48,359 bases of DNA from Candidatus Omnitrophota bacterium (GTDB taxonomy: Bacteria > Omnitrophota > Gorgyraeia > 2-02-FULL-51-18), in contig JAHFFN010000007.1 of the NCBI GenBank assembly GCA_023247915.1, positions 1 to 48,359 of the forward strand, given 5' to 3'. This document shows, piece after piece, positions 18,391 to 27,085 of the stretch; within the stretch, counting starts at the first letter, position 1, and each line of letters begins with the position of its first letter. The notes under the pieces were generated by a model that saw only the letters and a program-made list of their open reading frames with translations, did no database searches and was not told the origin of the DNA. Position numbers and translations under genes: made by a program.

Positions 18391-19488
18391 AAAAGCATAA
18401 AATTCTCCTGGTGGCCGGCGCGCGTCCCAATTTCATCAAAATCGCGCCGCTTTTATCCGCATTTAAAAAAATAAAACAACTCGACGTCAAGCTCGTGCAT
18501 ACCGGACAACACTATGATTTCAAAATGTCGGATGTTTTTTTTTCAAGATCTTAAAATTCCGGCACCGGATATTTATTTAGGCGCCAAATCAGGATCGCAT
18601 GCTTTTCAGACCGCCGATGTTCTGACGGCTTTTGAGAAAGTGCTGTTGTCTGAGAAGCCTTCGCTGGTGCTGGTGGTAGGTGACGTCAACTCCACGATCG
18701 CTTGCACCTTAGCGGCCGCTAAGCTGGGGATACGCGTGGCTCACGTGGAAGCGGGTCTCCGGAGTTTTGATCGTCGTATGCCCGAGGAAATAAACCGTAT
18801 TGTGACCGATCGTTTGGCAGATTATTTATTTGTGACCGAAGTTAGCGGTGTCCGTAATTTAAAAAAAGAGGGCATTGATTCCAAAAAAGTTTTTCTGGTG
18901 GGCAATGTGATGATTGATACGCTCTTGGCCAATTTACCGGCGATACAAAAGTCCAGGGCGCTTGAAAAACACGGGCTCCGCCGCCGGGAATACGCCGTGC
19001 TGACGCTTCACCGGCCGTCCAATGTGGACTCTAAGGCGTCGCTTTTAAAGATTGCCGGCATCTTAGAAAAAATTTCAAAGCAAACGCCTCTCGTTTTTCC
19101 TATCCACCCCAGGACTTTGTCACAGATCCGCCGATTTGGTCTCCAGAAACGCTTCCAGGGGATGAAAAATCTACGACAGATTGAGCCGTTGGGGTACATC
19201 GACTTTATCCGATTGGTCCAAGACTCGCTTTTTGTTCTGACAGATTCCGGAGGGATCCAAGAAGAGGCGGTGATACTCCGGGTGCCTTGTTTGACGATGC
19301 GGGAGAACACAGAACGGCCGGCCACCGTAGACGCGGGCAGTAACCAGCTGGTGGGGCAGAATGAAAAGAAGATCCTGTCAGCGGTTCGAAAAATCATAAA
19401 GGGGAAGGTGCCCAAGGTCTCTGTTCCGCGCTTCTGGGACGGGAAAACGGCCATAAAAATAGCCAGACAAATTTGTTTTGTGCTATAA
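18387..19488 (+). pseudogene. wecB: UDP-GlcNAc 2-epimerase (non-hydrolysing), frameshifted in a T9 run
   Basis: From the ATG at 18387 (ATGA overlap with the MBL gene) the frame reads ARPNFIKIAPL and VHTGQHYDFKMSDVFF and then stops at 18552-18554. The rest continues one frame over from the run of nine T at 18535-18543. Removing one T gives a 366-residue protein of normal family length, with VVGDVNSTIA, HVEAGLRSFDRRMPEEINR, TLHRPSNVD and LTDSGGIQEEA in the expected order. The enzyme interconverts UDP-GlcNAc and UDP-ManNAc, a precursor of ManNAc-type and sialic sugars. The shift may be an assembly error, a true disruption, phase variation, or be rescued by RNA polymerase slippage on T9. Confidence 0.88.
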
Positions 19489-19489
19489 T
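19481..19489 (+). promoter_or_regulatory. Extended -10 promoter element before the GalE-type gene
   Basis: TGCTATAAT is a perfect extended -10 (TGnTATAAT) that overlaps the stop of the 2-epimerase gene. No convincing -35 box is seen. It ends 8 bases before the ATG at 19498, with only pyrimidines between, so the transcript would be leaderless. Confidence 0.5.
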
Positions 19490-19497
19490 TCCCCCTT

Positions 19498-20457
19498 ATG
19501 CAAATCCTAGTCACGGGCGGCGCAGGAGCTATCGGCGGTAATCTTGTCGCTCGTCTGGTCAATGAGCCGGATGTCGAAAAGGTCGTGGTTTTGGACGACT
19601 TGTCCTCGGGCTATGTCGATAATCTCCCCGAAAGCCCTCGCATGGACTTCATTCAGGACAGCATCACCAAGGATGAGGTGCTTAGCCGTCTCTTTGAAAA
19701 ATACAAATTCGACGTGGTGGTGCATTTTGCCGCCAATTTTGCCAATCAAAGCTCAGTCGAGCATCCCCGCAAGGATTTAGAAGTCAATGGCATGGGGACG
19801 CTGCGCCTTTTTGAATACTGCGTCAAATACAAGATCCGCCGCATCGTTTACAGCTCTTCTTCCTGCGTTTATGGACATCGTGCCGGCCTTCTTAAGGAAT
19901 CCGACCGGGAATTCACCACCGAAACGCCCTATGCCGCCACCAAGCTTCTAGGAGAGCATTACGCCCATTTTTTTCACCTGTTTCATGGTTTGGATATCGT
20001 GACGCTTCGTTTTTTCAATGTCTATGGCCCGGGAGAGAAGCCGGGGCCTTATCGCAATGTGATTCCCAATTTCTTTAATTTAGCTTTCCAGAAAAAACCC
20101 CTGGTGATTACCGGTGATGGCAGTGAGACTCGCGATTTTAGTTTTGTGTCGGATGCGGTCAATGGAACGCTCTTGGCGATTCGCGCGTCGAATGTGGCCG
20201 GGATGGCTTTCAATCTGGGATCGGGAAGAGAAACTCAAATTTTGAGCATCGCCAAGGAAGTAAACCGGCTCACCAACAATCCCGCGGGCATCCAATTTGC
20301 CCCCAGAAGAAAGTGGGACGGGATTCTCCGCCGACAAGCTTGCATTGATAAAGCGAAAGAACACTTGAATTATTCTCCGAAAGTTTTTTTGGAAGAAGGT
20401 CTTGCCAAGACCTACGAATGGTTTCTCGCCCAAAATTCTTCGAAAGTCTCTGTCTAA
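19498..20457 (+). CDS. UDP-glucose/UDP-GlcNAc 4-epimerase-type SDR
   Basis: 319-residue extended SDR with TGGAGAIGGNL at the cofactor site, SSSSCVYG at the serine strand and YAATK as catalytic Tyr/Lys. RFFNVYGPGEKPGPYRNVIPNF and TRDFSFVSDAVNG are typical of GalE/WbpP-like epimerases. It would supply UDP-Gal, UDP-GalNAc or a derivative. It lies 9 bases after the 2-epimerase gene and appears to have its own -10 element, so it may be expressed independently of the frameshifted gene upstream. Confidence 0.87.
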   Translation: MQILVTGGAGAIGGNLVARLVNEPDVEKVVVLDDLSSGYVDNLPESPRMDFIQDSITKDEVLSRLFEKYKFDVVVHFAANFANQSSVEHPRKDLEVNGMGTLRLFEYCVKYKIRRIVYSSSSCVYGHRAGLLKESDREFTTETPYAATKLLGEHYAHFFHLFHGLDIVTLRFFNVYGPGEKPGPYRNVIPNFFNLAFQKKPLVITGDGSETRDFSFVSDAVNGTLLAIRASNVAGMAFNLGSGRETQILSIAKEVNRLTNNPAGIQFAPRRKWDGILRRQACIDKAKEHLNYSPKVFLEEGLAKTYEWFLAQNSSKVSV

Positions 20458-20461
20458 CCTG

Positions 20462-21196
20462 ATGATTTTTTTTGTCGTTCCGGCTTTCAATGAGGAACAA
20501 AATATCGGCCGCTTGGTCGACCGGACGGACGCCTATTGCCGGAGCCGCGCGCTGGAATACCGGCTGATTATCGCCGATGACGGTAGTCGCGACAAAACCG
20601 CTGAAATCGTTCGCGAAAAATCAAAACAATTGCCCGTCACGCTCATTACTTATCAGCCCAATCGAGGAGTTCAGGAGGCTTTTGCGCGCGGTTTTGTGGC
20701 GGCTCTGGAGTCCGCCAAGGAAACGGATGTGATTGTGACCATGGAAGCGGACGGAACCGCTGATTGGGACATTTTGACGGTGTTTTTAGAAAGAATAAAA
20801 CAGGGCTTCGATGTGGTGGTGGCGTCGTATTATGCCAAAGGCGGTTCGGTGGAGGGCACGGTCTGGTACCGGAAAGTATTGAGTCGCGGAGGAAATTTGT
20901 TCACTCGGATTTTTTTGCCGATTCCGGGCATTCACACCTACAGTTCTTTTTATCGTGCTTATCGACCCTCCACGCTTCGTGCTATTTTGGAGCATTACGG
21001 CGATTTTTACAAAGAAGTGGGATTTTCCTGCGTGGTGGAGCTTTTGTATCGCCTGCATAAAATGGGTTTTAAGCTTGGGGAAGTGCCGATGGTGCTGCAA
21101 GGCGCTGCCCGCGTGGGGAAGAGCAAGATGAGAGTTTTTCAGACCATTAACGGATACCTGCGAATTGCCTCCCGCTGTGCCTTCACTCGTCGCTAA
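20462..21196 (+). CDS. Glycosyltransferase family 2 (polyprenyl-phosphate sugar synthase type)
   Basis: The ATG at 20462 (4 bases after the upstream stop) starts directly at the first GT-A strand, IFFVVPAFNEEQN; a frame from 20402 would overlap the epimerase. The 244-residue product has IIADDGSRDKT, TMEADGTADW at the metal loop and a HTYSSFYRAYR block, close to DPM1/undecaprenyl-phosphate sugar synthases. No C-terminal membrane helices. It probably makes the lipid-linked donor for the GT-C protein encoded next, whose start overlaps its 3' end. Confidence 0.87.
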   Translation: MIFFVVPAFNEEQNIGRLVDRTDAYCRSRALEYRLIIADDGSRDKTAEIVREKSKQLPVTLITYQPNRGVQEAFARGFVAALESAKETDVIVTMEADGTADWDILTVFLERIKQGFDVVVASYYAKGGSVEGTVWYRKVLSRGGNLFTRIFLPIPGIHTYSSFYRAYRPSTLRAILEHYGDFYKEVGFSCVVELLYRLHKMGFKLGEVPMVLQGAARVGKSKMRVFQTINGYLRIASRCAFTRR

Positions 21197-22685
21197 CAAA
21201 TCCAAGCACACGTTTTTCATTGTCCTCGTTTTTGCGCTGGCGTTGGGTCTGCGGGTATGGCGCCTCGACCTGCCGATTTTAGAATCCTACAACAATATTG
21301 CGCGTCAATCGATCACCGCACAGGTGGCGCGGAATTTTTACGAAGACGGTTTTCATTTCTTTCGTCCGGAGCTTGACGAAAACGGATCGGACAACCGGCT
21401 TTTCAACGCCGAATTTCCCATCCATACTTTTTTGATCGGCGTTGGTTACAAGCTCTCCGGCGGTGTTCATATTTGGGTCGCGCGAGCGGTCTCCGTTTTT
21501 TTCTCCATGCTCGCCTTATTTTTCACCTATTTATTTTGCCGAAAATTTTTTAGCTGGCAGGCCACGGTATCAGCTGTTTTGTTTTTGGCTGTCAGTCCCT
21601 TGGTGCTTTCGCTCAGTCGCTCGGTTCAGCCCGAATCCTTTATGCTGGGAACGACACTCGGGGCGTTGTATTTTTTTTACCGGTATTGCGAAACGGATAA
21701 AAAGACCTACCTTTTCTTCTCGGGTTGTTTTTTATTTTTGGTGATCGGTGCCAAAATCCACAATCTGTATCTTTTGCTGCCCCTGGCGTATCTGGCGTGG
21801 CAGAAAGAGGGGTTGGCGGGCATGGCCAAGGATCCGAAGGCCTATCTTTACGTCGCATTGGCCTGCTTACCGCTTCTTTGGTATGTCTACGGCTGGCAAA
21901 TGGCTCAGCGCTATGATTTGATTCAAAAGCCGTTTAATTACGCGGCTCGTGGTCCGGCCGAGAGCTTTTTACACTTATTTCTCTCTCTGCATTACTGGAA
22001 ATACCTGGCCAAAACTTTTTTTGTGCATCTTTTGACGCCGTTAGGCGCGGTTTTTTTTATGTTTGGTTTTTTTAAAAAGCCCTCACGCTTTCAAGACCGT
22101 TTTTTATTTGTGTGGTTTTTTTCGGAGGCCTTCGCGCTTTTGGTGCTGTGGCGCGTCATCATTGAGCACCCTTACTATCAGATTCCATTCGCGCTTATCG
22201 GCGCTTTTTTTATCGCCCGCGGGGTGGACGTGATTCGTGAACGCGCGCTGTTTTCTAAATTTTTAAAAAATCGTCCGCTGATGTTATGTGCGGTGGCGCT
22301 TGAGATTGTGAGCGTGCTTTATTTTTATCGCGGCCTTTATTCTATCCCACCGCGTCGTCTCTCGATCATGGAAGCGGGGCAGGCGATGCAGAACCTGGCA
22401 CCCAAAAAGTCTTTTATTATTGCTTCGCATGAGACCAACGCGAGCCAGCTGTATTATTGCGACCGCAAGGGCTGGGTTTTTGATGTGACGACAGAAAGCG
22501 ACACGCAGCTGATTGATCGTTTGGAGCTTTACAGGAAAAAGGGGGCGGAGTACTTTGTGGCGAGCTCTCTTGAGGACTGGAAGCGTGTTCCGGAGTTTGG
22601 AACTTATCTCAGAAAAAAATATAGCGTGGTTGAAGAAAACCCACGCTATATCTTAGTTGATCTTCGAACTAAAAATCTTATCTAG
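21177..22685 (+). CDS. GT-C family membrane glycosyltransferase (GT39/PMT_2-like)
   Basis: Start uncertain: GTG 21177 or TTG 21165, both inside the end of the GT2 gene; GTG is preferred. About 502 residues with at least nine hydrophobic helices, an acidic loop after helix 1 (LDLPILESYN) and a soluble C-terminal domain of about 120 residues. It would transfer a sugar from a polyprenyl phosphate on the outer side of the membrane. The last 8 bases overlap the end of the convergent DUF4956 gene, and its 3' coding region contains the terminator of that opposite operon. Confidence 0.82.
   Translation: MPSLVANKSKHTFFIVLVFALALGLRVWRLDLPILESYNNIARQSITAQVARNFYEDGFHFFRPELDENGSDNRLFNAEFPIHTFLIGVGYKLSGGVHIWVARAVSVFFSMLALFFTYLFCRKFFSWQATVSAVLFLAVSPLVLSLSRSVQPESFMLGTTLGALYFFYRYCETDKKTYLFFSGCFLFLVIGAKIHNLYLLLPLAYLAWQKEGLAGMAKDPKAYLYVALACLPLLWYVYGWQMAQRYDLIQKPFNYAARGPAESFLHLFLSLHYWKYLAKTFFVHLLTPLGAVFFMFGFFKKPSRFQDRFLFVWFFSEAFALLVLWRVIIEHPYYQIPFALIGAFFIARGVDVIRERALFSKFLKNRPLMLCAVALEIVSVLYFYRGLYSIPPRRLSIMEAGQAMQNLAPKKSFIIASHETNASQLYYCDRKGWVFDVTTESDTQLIDRLELYRKKGAEYFVASSLEDWKRVPEFGTYLRKKYSVVEENPRYILVDLRTKNLI
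22613..22651 (-). terminator. Intrinsic terminator of the CotH/VTC/DUF4956 operon, inside the convergent GT-C gene
   Basis: A perfect 11-bp stem (22619-22629 with 22641-22651, arm ATATAGCGTGG) with an 11-base loop is flanked on the left by seven A (22613-22619). Read on the minus strand this is a hairpin followed by a T tract, 27 bases beyond the DUF4956 stop. It is fully embedded in the coding sequence of the plus-strand GT-C gene. Confidence 0.75.
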
Positions 22686-23361
22686 GCTCGTCTAAATCAC
22701 CCTCGTAAGAAACCATCACAGATTTTTCGATCCCGCCTAATTTTTGAATGTCTTTTAGGAGATCCTGTGAGACGCCCTTCATGCTCACTTCATAAACCAA
22801 CTCGTATTCATTATGCGCGATGGAGGACGAGCGTTGGTTAAACTTGGAGCAATGCTTTTCCAGGATTTTGACCAGATCCGCCGCATGATCCTTGGTGGAG
22901 TGAATCACCAGAAGATAGGGGGTCTTTAAAACGATTTTCTTGGAGAGAATCCATAGGCAGATCCCAATGAAGACCACGCTGACGAGAGCCAGTTGATAGG
23001 CGCCCACACCACAGATAATGCCTTCCGTGACTGACCAAAAGAGAAAAGCCAAGTCCTTGGGATCCTTGACCGGGGTACGGAAACGGATAATGGACAAGGC
23101 GCCGATCATACCCAAGGACAGCGCGAGATTGCCGCTGATGGCCATGACGATGAGCGACGTGATCACCGAAACGATAATCATCGTGATGCCCAAATTTTTG
23201 GAGAACAGGGCACCCGAATACGTTCTCTTATAAATGGCGTAAATCACCAAGCCGCAAAACAAGGCGATGAGGACATTGGTGAGAATAAAAGATAGGCTGT
23301 AGTTTGCCCCGATCGAAGACGCATTTAAATCTATCAGGTCTTTTAACTTCAAATTAAACAT
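22678..23361 (-). CDS. DUF4956 domain membrane protein
   Basis: 227 residues with four hydrophobic segments in the first 150 residues and a small soluble C-terminal domain. The block GMIGALSIIRFRTPVKDPKDLAF is the signature of DUF4956. The function is not known; members are usually encoded beside VTC-domain polyphosphate polymerase-like proteins and CotH-type proteins, exactly as here. The ATG at 23361 has a GGAG ribosome site 8 bases upstream. It is the last gene of the minus-strand trio and ends just before the terminator at 22613-22651. Confidence 0.88.
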   Translation of the reverse strand: MFNLKLKDLIDLNASSIGANYSLSFILTNVLIALFCGLVIYAIYKRTYSGALFSKNLGITMIIVSVITSLIVMAISGNLALSLGMIGALSIIRFRTPVKDPKDLAFLFWSVTEGIICGVGAYQLALVSVVFIGICLWILSKKIVLKTPYLLVIHSTKDHAADLVKILEKHCSKFNQRSSSIAHNEYELVYEVSMKGVSQDLLKDIQKLGGIEKSVMVSYEGDLDEPR

Positions 23362-23400
23362 AGAGTCACTCCGTTTTATTATTTAAATCCAGACCTTCGT

Positions 23401-24081
23401 CTAGACTAGTCTCGCGAAGCAATACTTGCTCTGCGCACATCGTTGATAGTTGAAACCACCCAAAAGATCACTCAGCCATCCGGGAAAAAAATGATTGTAC
23501 TTCACTTCGAGAATAATGTGTTTTCGCTCCAGCACCGGAATCGTTCGAAGTGTTGGATCCAACACACGGCCAATTTCCCGACTTTTCTTTAAAATCGTGT
23601 CAAAGGTGATGCGGATGTCATTATAATCCATCGTGAATGCCTCACGCTGATAGTCCACGATTACCGCTGGGGTAAAAAACTCTCTTTTAAAGTGATAATA
23701 AATTTTACAGAGGGTAGGGTCTTTTTTTCTGAGCAAGCATTCGTAATCGCCGGCCAAGATGCGCGTGACATCCGCTCGTGTGATCAGCGCTGTTTCTTTG
23801 GACATCACCGTGTTGTGTTTGGTCTTGATCTCAAACTTGATTACCGCTTTATCTGTGAACTCGTACAGGCGTATCCTGAATTTTCTGCGGGTCTCAAATC
23901 CTTCGTTGCGGTCAAAATAGCTCGCGTTGGCCGGATTGTCAAAATAAAGACTGCGGATAAAATAACTGCCTTCCTGCGAATATTCATCGCGGGGCACGGC
24001 CACGAGCAGGCGCTCGCGAATAATCCGGGCTTCGTGCGGGCTTAAAAAATATTTAAGCTCTTGTCGTTTAATGGTTGGCAT
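23401..24081 (-). CDS. VTC-domain protein (polyphosphate polymerase-like)
   Basis: 226 residues matching the VTC tunnel domain: RQELKYFL at the start, SLYFDNP, FETRRKFRIRLYEF, a KFEIKTK strand and ERKHIILEVKY near the end, which supply the basic and acidic residues lining the tunnel in the yeast polyphosphate polymerase Vtc4. Bacterial relatives are mostly uncharacterised, so polyphosphate synthesis is inference. The ATG overlaps the 3' end of the CotH gene by 14 bases, indicating translational coupling. Confidence 0.88.
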   Translation of the reverse strand: MPTIKRQELKYFLSPHEARIIRERLLVAVPRDEYSQEGSYFIRSLYFDNPANASYFDRNEGFETRRKFRIRLYEFTDKAVIKFEIKTKHNTVMSKETALITRADVTRILAGDYECLLRKKDPTLCKIYYHFKREFFTPAVIVDYQREAFTMDYNDIRITFDTILKKSREIGRVLDPTLRTIPVLERKHIILEVKYNHFFPGWLSDLLGGFNYQRCAQSKYCFARLV

Positions 24082-26932
24082 GGTCGGTGGAACGCTCCCA
24101 GAAGGTGGTTTCGTGAAAAAAACGGATATCCATCGGATCCCACGTGTCCGGAGACCATTTTTTTAAAAAGGCTATTCCGGCGGCGGTGGGGACAAAGAAG
24201 CTTGAAAACTCGTCGAATTTAAAAAGAGACTCGTCTTTTTTCCATTCATTGTCATAAGCGAACGCGTGCCCGCCCTGAAAGATAGGCTTTTTTCGGTAGG
24301 CGGCCAAGGTGACTTTATTGTCTTGGAAACTATTTTTATAAAATAATGCCGACGATGTGTCTTTGACGGAGGAACCTTTGGAATTACCGATCAGCTTGTT
24401 GTTGTAGGCGACCAGATAAGAATCTTCTCCGATGCTCATGCCTTTATCGGTGAGCTTCTCAAAGGTGCAATTTTTGACTAAAAGATGGGAGCCGCTGATA
24501 TCCAGGCCGTCGCCGTTCTCATCGCCATTCGCCGGGCCATGAAAATAACATCTTTCAATCACGCCGACGCAAAAATCCAAATCGATTTGATCGGCATAAT
24601 TCGAATTAAAAATCGAATCCACTAAATGGATGTTGCCGTATTTGACGTTGAGCCCGTCATCCGCATGACCATGCTCCACTTTGCAATGATCCATTGCCAA
24701 GTCACCGTGATAAATGTTGAAACCGCCGGACAAATACATGCCGTTGGTCACGGTTTCTTTGGCATCGGAAAATTCAAAATACGTAAAACGGTTCATGTCA
24801 TGCTCGGTTCCCGAAATCACTAGAGCGTTGAAGGGTTGGGCGGGATCCAAGGCGCGCATGCTAATTTTTTCATCAGCCGTTCCTTCCGCCGTGAACGGGG
24901 AAAAGGAGGTGAGAGTGATCTTGGCGGCCATTAAAATTTCTACGCCTTTTTCTAAAATCACGCGATAGCCTTTGGGAATAAAATAGTCGTGCGTGAAAGT
25001 GTAGCGGCCTTTCTTTAATATGAGATTTTTCCCATCAACCTGCCAGGCAATCGACTTGTCCTGAGATAGGAAATCCGCCAGGGACATTCCCGCCGGATTG
25101 GCTAGGGGAGCATAAGTCTTGGCAATCATGACGTAGGTGTCGTTTGGCTCGAGAATTGCATGGCTTAACGACGTTTTCATCTGAAGACTGATGGCATCCA
25201 AGCCGAGATTGTCCTGATTTTCGAAAGTAAGACGGAAACGGTATCGTTTGGGGATGGGCAGAAATTCCGCGTCGAAGTCATAACCGAATTGTTGTCCGGC
25301 AAAAAGAGAGGCTAAATTATTCGAAGCGCTGTCCCACAGGCCTTCGTAGAGCACGGAGGATTTTCCGTCCTCGCCGAGTGTTTCCAGCCGGATTTTTTCT
25401 GAAGGCGCAAAGGCGTGATTCTTTTTAAGAGCAAGCCCAAGATGCTCAACTTCTAACAGTTGTAGCGAGGTGTCGGGCACGAAAGTGAGTGTTAGGGTGT
25501 TGGCGTCCACATCGGCATTGAGATAAATTTTAGCGTAATTCAATTGAGCGGTGAGGTGGTCGAGATTGTCGACGAGATTTTGGCGAGCTTCCTCCATCTT
25601 GTGTCGAATTTCGCGGCTACTGTTGGGCAAGGTGTTGTCTTGAAGCAGTGCCGGGAGATATTTTTTCATAATGGCATCGTATTCCGCCAGCAACTCCTCT
25701 CGGTGCTGCACGAAATAATAAAGCCACTCGTTACGTACCGTCCGGATTTTTTCACTTTTAGTCATCATGTTCCAGAGCGGAACGGCGACATTGGTGCGAT
25801 TCATGTCGTGCTCAAAACTGCCGCCTTTGTAATTCACCAAGCGAAGCATGCCTTGATTGCGCGCGATGAAGAAAAACTTGCCTTGAGTCAGCCGGTAAAC
25901 CATGCGGATATTGTCACCCTCGAGTGTCCACACATCGCCTAAAAGCGTACGCCAGGCGTCAATCGCGCCGATTTTTGGAATGTCCACCAGGCTCTCAAAT
26001 AACTCAACGTCATTGAGCCGGATCGCATCAAACAAATTTTCTGTTTTTTTGGCGATCTCCTGATTCATATAAGAAGGCGCTTCGCCAAAGGGGGTGCCTG
26101 TGATCGGAGAAGGAATGGTTTTTAAATCGGCGATTTCCAAATCAAAGGGGGTGGTGTGATGTCCGTTGTAGGTGATGCCGCCAAAAAATTTGTTGGGGTC
26201 ATTACCCGCTTCCAGTCTGTCGTCGATCCAATTGTCCGAAATTTCGACGATGCAACCGTTGGAAATATGATTTCTTTCCAGAAAATGTTTATCAATCCAC
26301 TCTTCCATATAATACGTGCCTTGGAAGATATTGTTGATTTTGACCGCCACGTAGTCTCCCTTGGGGGCGATGAGGCCGAGCTGATCGGCTACTTCATTGG
26401 CAAATAACGGAATCAAATAACCGCGTTTCTCTGGAATATTGAAGGCTAAACTATTTTTATCACCGATGAATCTGTCTTTGGGGGATTTGATGCGGAAGGA
26501 TTTCTTTTTGCCGGACCAATGCGAAACCGTGTCGCCATGCAATTTCATTTGAACTTTGTAGGTTTCGCCGGCGTGCTTTAAAAGAACATGCCTGGATTTT
26601 TTAGGCTTTACCCAATTGGGGCCGTCAGCCTTTTTCTTGCCCAGCTGGAAAATGTATTGGATGTCCCGGGGAGACAGGGTCAGCGAATAGACATCCAGCG
26701 AGGAGAGGATGTGATCGTTATTGTAGAAAGGGTTGAGGCTATCCAGTGTTTTTCCGACTTTGGTGCGCAGGGCGGCGCAAAAGCGTTGATGAGGCCACAA
26801 GGCGCTGTCGGCTTTATCAAAAACACGGAAAACAATATTGTCGCTGGAATAGAGGACGGCCAAAAGCAGAGCCAAAACAAGGAGAAGCTTTTGTGTCTTG
26901 CTCAATCGGAGGAAGGTCTCTTTTGGCGGCAC
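24068..26932 (-). CDS. CotH kinase-like protein with C-terminal right-handed beta-helix
   Basis: 954 residues from a GTG at 26932. A membrane segment at about residues 13-29 suggests a signal anchor. The CotH motif MKLHGDTVSHWSGKKKSFRIK is at residues 129-149, followed by GYLIPLFANEVADQLG and GTYYMEEWIDK. After a middle region, residues about 640-900 show repeated beta-helix rungs (DDGLNVKYGNIHLVDS, GDGLDISGSHLLVKNC, DKGMSIGEDSYLVAYN). CotH of Bacillus is a protein kinase of spore coat; here the usual late WDxD metal motif seems to read ARNQG (residues 357-361), so activity is doubtful. The exported position and helix suggest binding of a surface polymer. First gene of the CotH/VTC/DUF4956 operon. 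Confidence 0.88.
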   Translation of the reverse strand: MPPKETFLRLSKTQKLLLVLALLLAVLYSSDNIVFRVFDKADSALWPHQRFCAALRTKVGKTLDSLNPFYNNDHILSSLDVYSLTLSPRDIQYIFQLGKKKADGPNWVKPKKSRHVLLKHAGETYKVQMKLHGDTVSHWSGKKKSFRIKSPKDRFIGDKNSLAFNIPEKRGYLIPLFANEVADQLGLIAPKGDYVAVKINNIFQGTYYMEEWIDKHFLERNHISNGCIVEISDNWIDDRLEAGNDPNKFFGGITYNGHHTTPFDLEIADLKTIPSPITGTPFGEAPSYMNQEIAKKTENLFDAIRLNDVELFESLVDIPKIGAIDAWRTLLGDVWTLEGDNIRMVYRLTQGKFFFIARNQGMLRLVNYKGGSFEHDMNRTNVAVPLWNMMTKSEKIRTVRNEWLYYFVQHREELLAEYDAIMKKYLPALLQDNTLPNSSREIRHKMEEARQNLVDNLDHLTAQLNYAKIYLNADVDANTLTLTFVPDTSLQLLEVEHLGLALKKNHAFAPSEKIRLETLGEDGKSSVLYEGLWDSASNNLASLFAGQQFGYDFDAEFLPIPKRYRFRLTFENQDNLGLDAISLQMKTSLSHAILEPNDTYVMIAKTYAPLANPAGMSLADFLSQDKSIAWQVDGKNLILKKGRYTFTHDYFIPKGYRVILEKGVEILMAAKITLTSFSPFTAEGTADEKISMRALDPAQPFNALVISGTEHDMNRFTYFEFSDAKETVTNGMYLSGGFNIYHGDLAMDHCKVEHGHADDGLNVKYGNIHLVDSIFNSNYADQIDLDFCVGVIERCYFHGPANGDENGDGLDISGSHLLVKNCTFEKLTDKGMSIGEDSYLVAYNNKLIGNSKGSSVKDTSSALFYKNSFQDNKVTLAAYRKKPIFQGGHAFAYDNEWKKDESLFKFDEFSSFFVPTAAGIAFLKKWSPDTWDPMDIRFFHETTFWERSTDHANH

Positions 26933-26979
26933 GATTTAAATAGAACCCCACGCAACTATGCGTTTTTATGAAAAAGTTA

Positions 26980-27007
26980 TTATTATGCAACCCGTTCTTT
27001 TTGTAAA
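26980..27007 (-). promoter_or_regulatory. Possible promoter of the CotH operon
   Basis: On the minus strand TTTACA (27007-27002) is followed after 16 bases by TAATAA (26985-26980), about 48 bases before the GTG at 26932. Moderate match only. Confidence 0.3.
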
Positions 27008-27023
27008 GATGTTTATCGGGTTG

Positions 27024-27048
27024 GCCGACTCTATTCAGAAGAGTCGGC
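27024..27048. promoter_or_regulatory. 25-bp palindrome between divergent promoters
   Basis: GCCGACTCT and AGAGTCGGC form a perfect 9-bp inverted repeat with a 7-base centre. It abuts the -35 box of the rightward promoter (27049) and lies upstream of the leftward one. No T tract follows on either side, so it looks more like an operator than a terminator; inference. Confidence 0.45.
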
Positions 27049-27077
27049 TTGACGCCTCTTCGCATAAATTATAGACT
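27049..27077 (+). promoter_or_regulatory. Candidate promoter for the 156-residue hypothetical gene
   Basis: TTGACG (27049-27054), 17 bases, TAGACT (27072-27077). The -10 box ends 8 bases before the ATG at 27086 with no ribosome site between, again pointing to a leaderless transcript. Confidence 0.5.
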
Positions 27078-27085
27078 GAAGTCCT

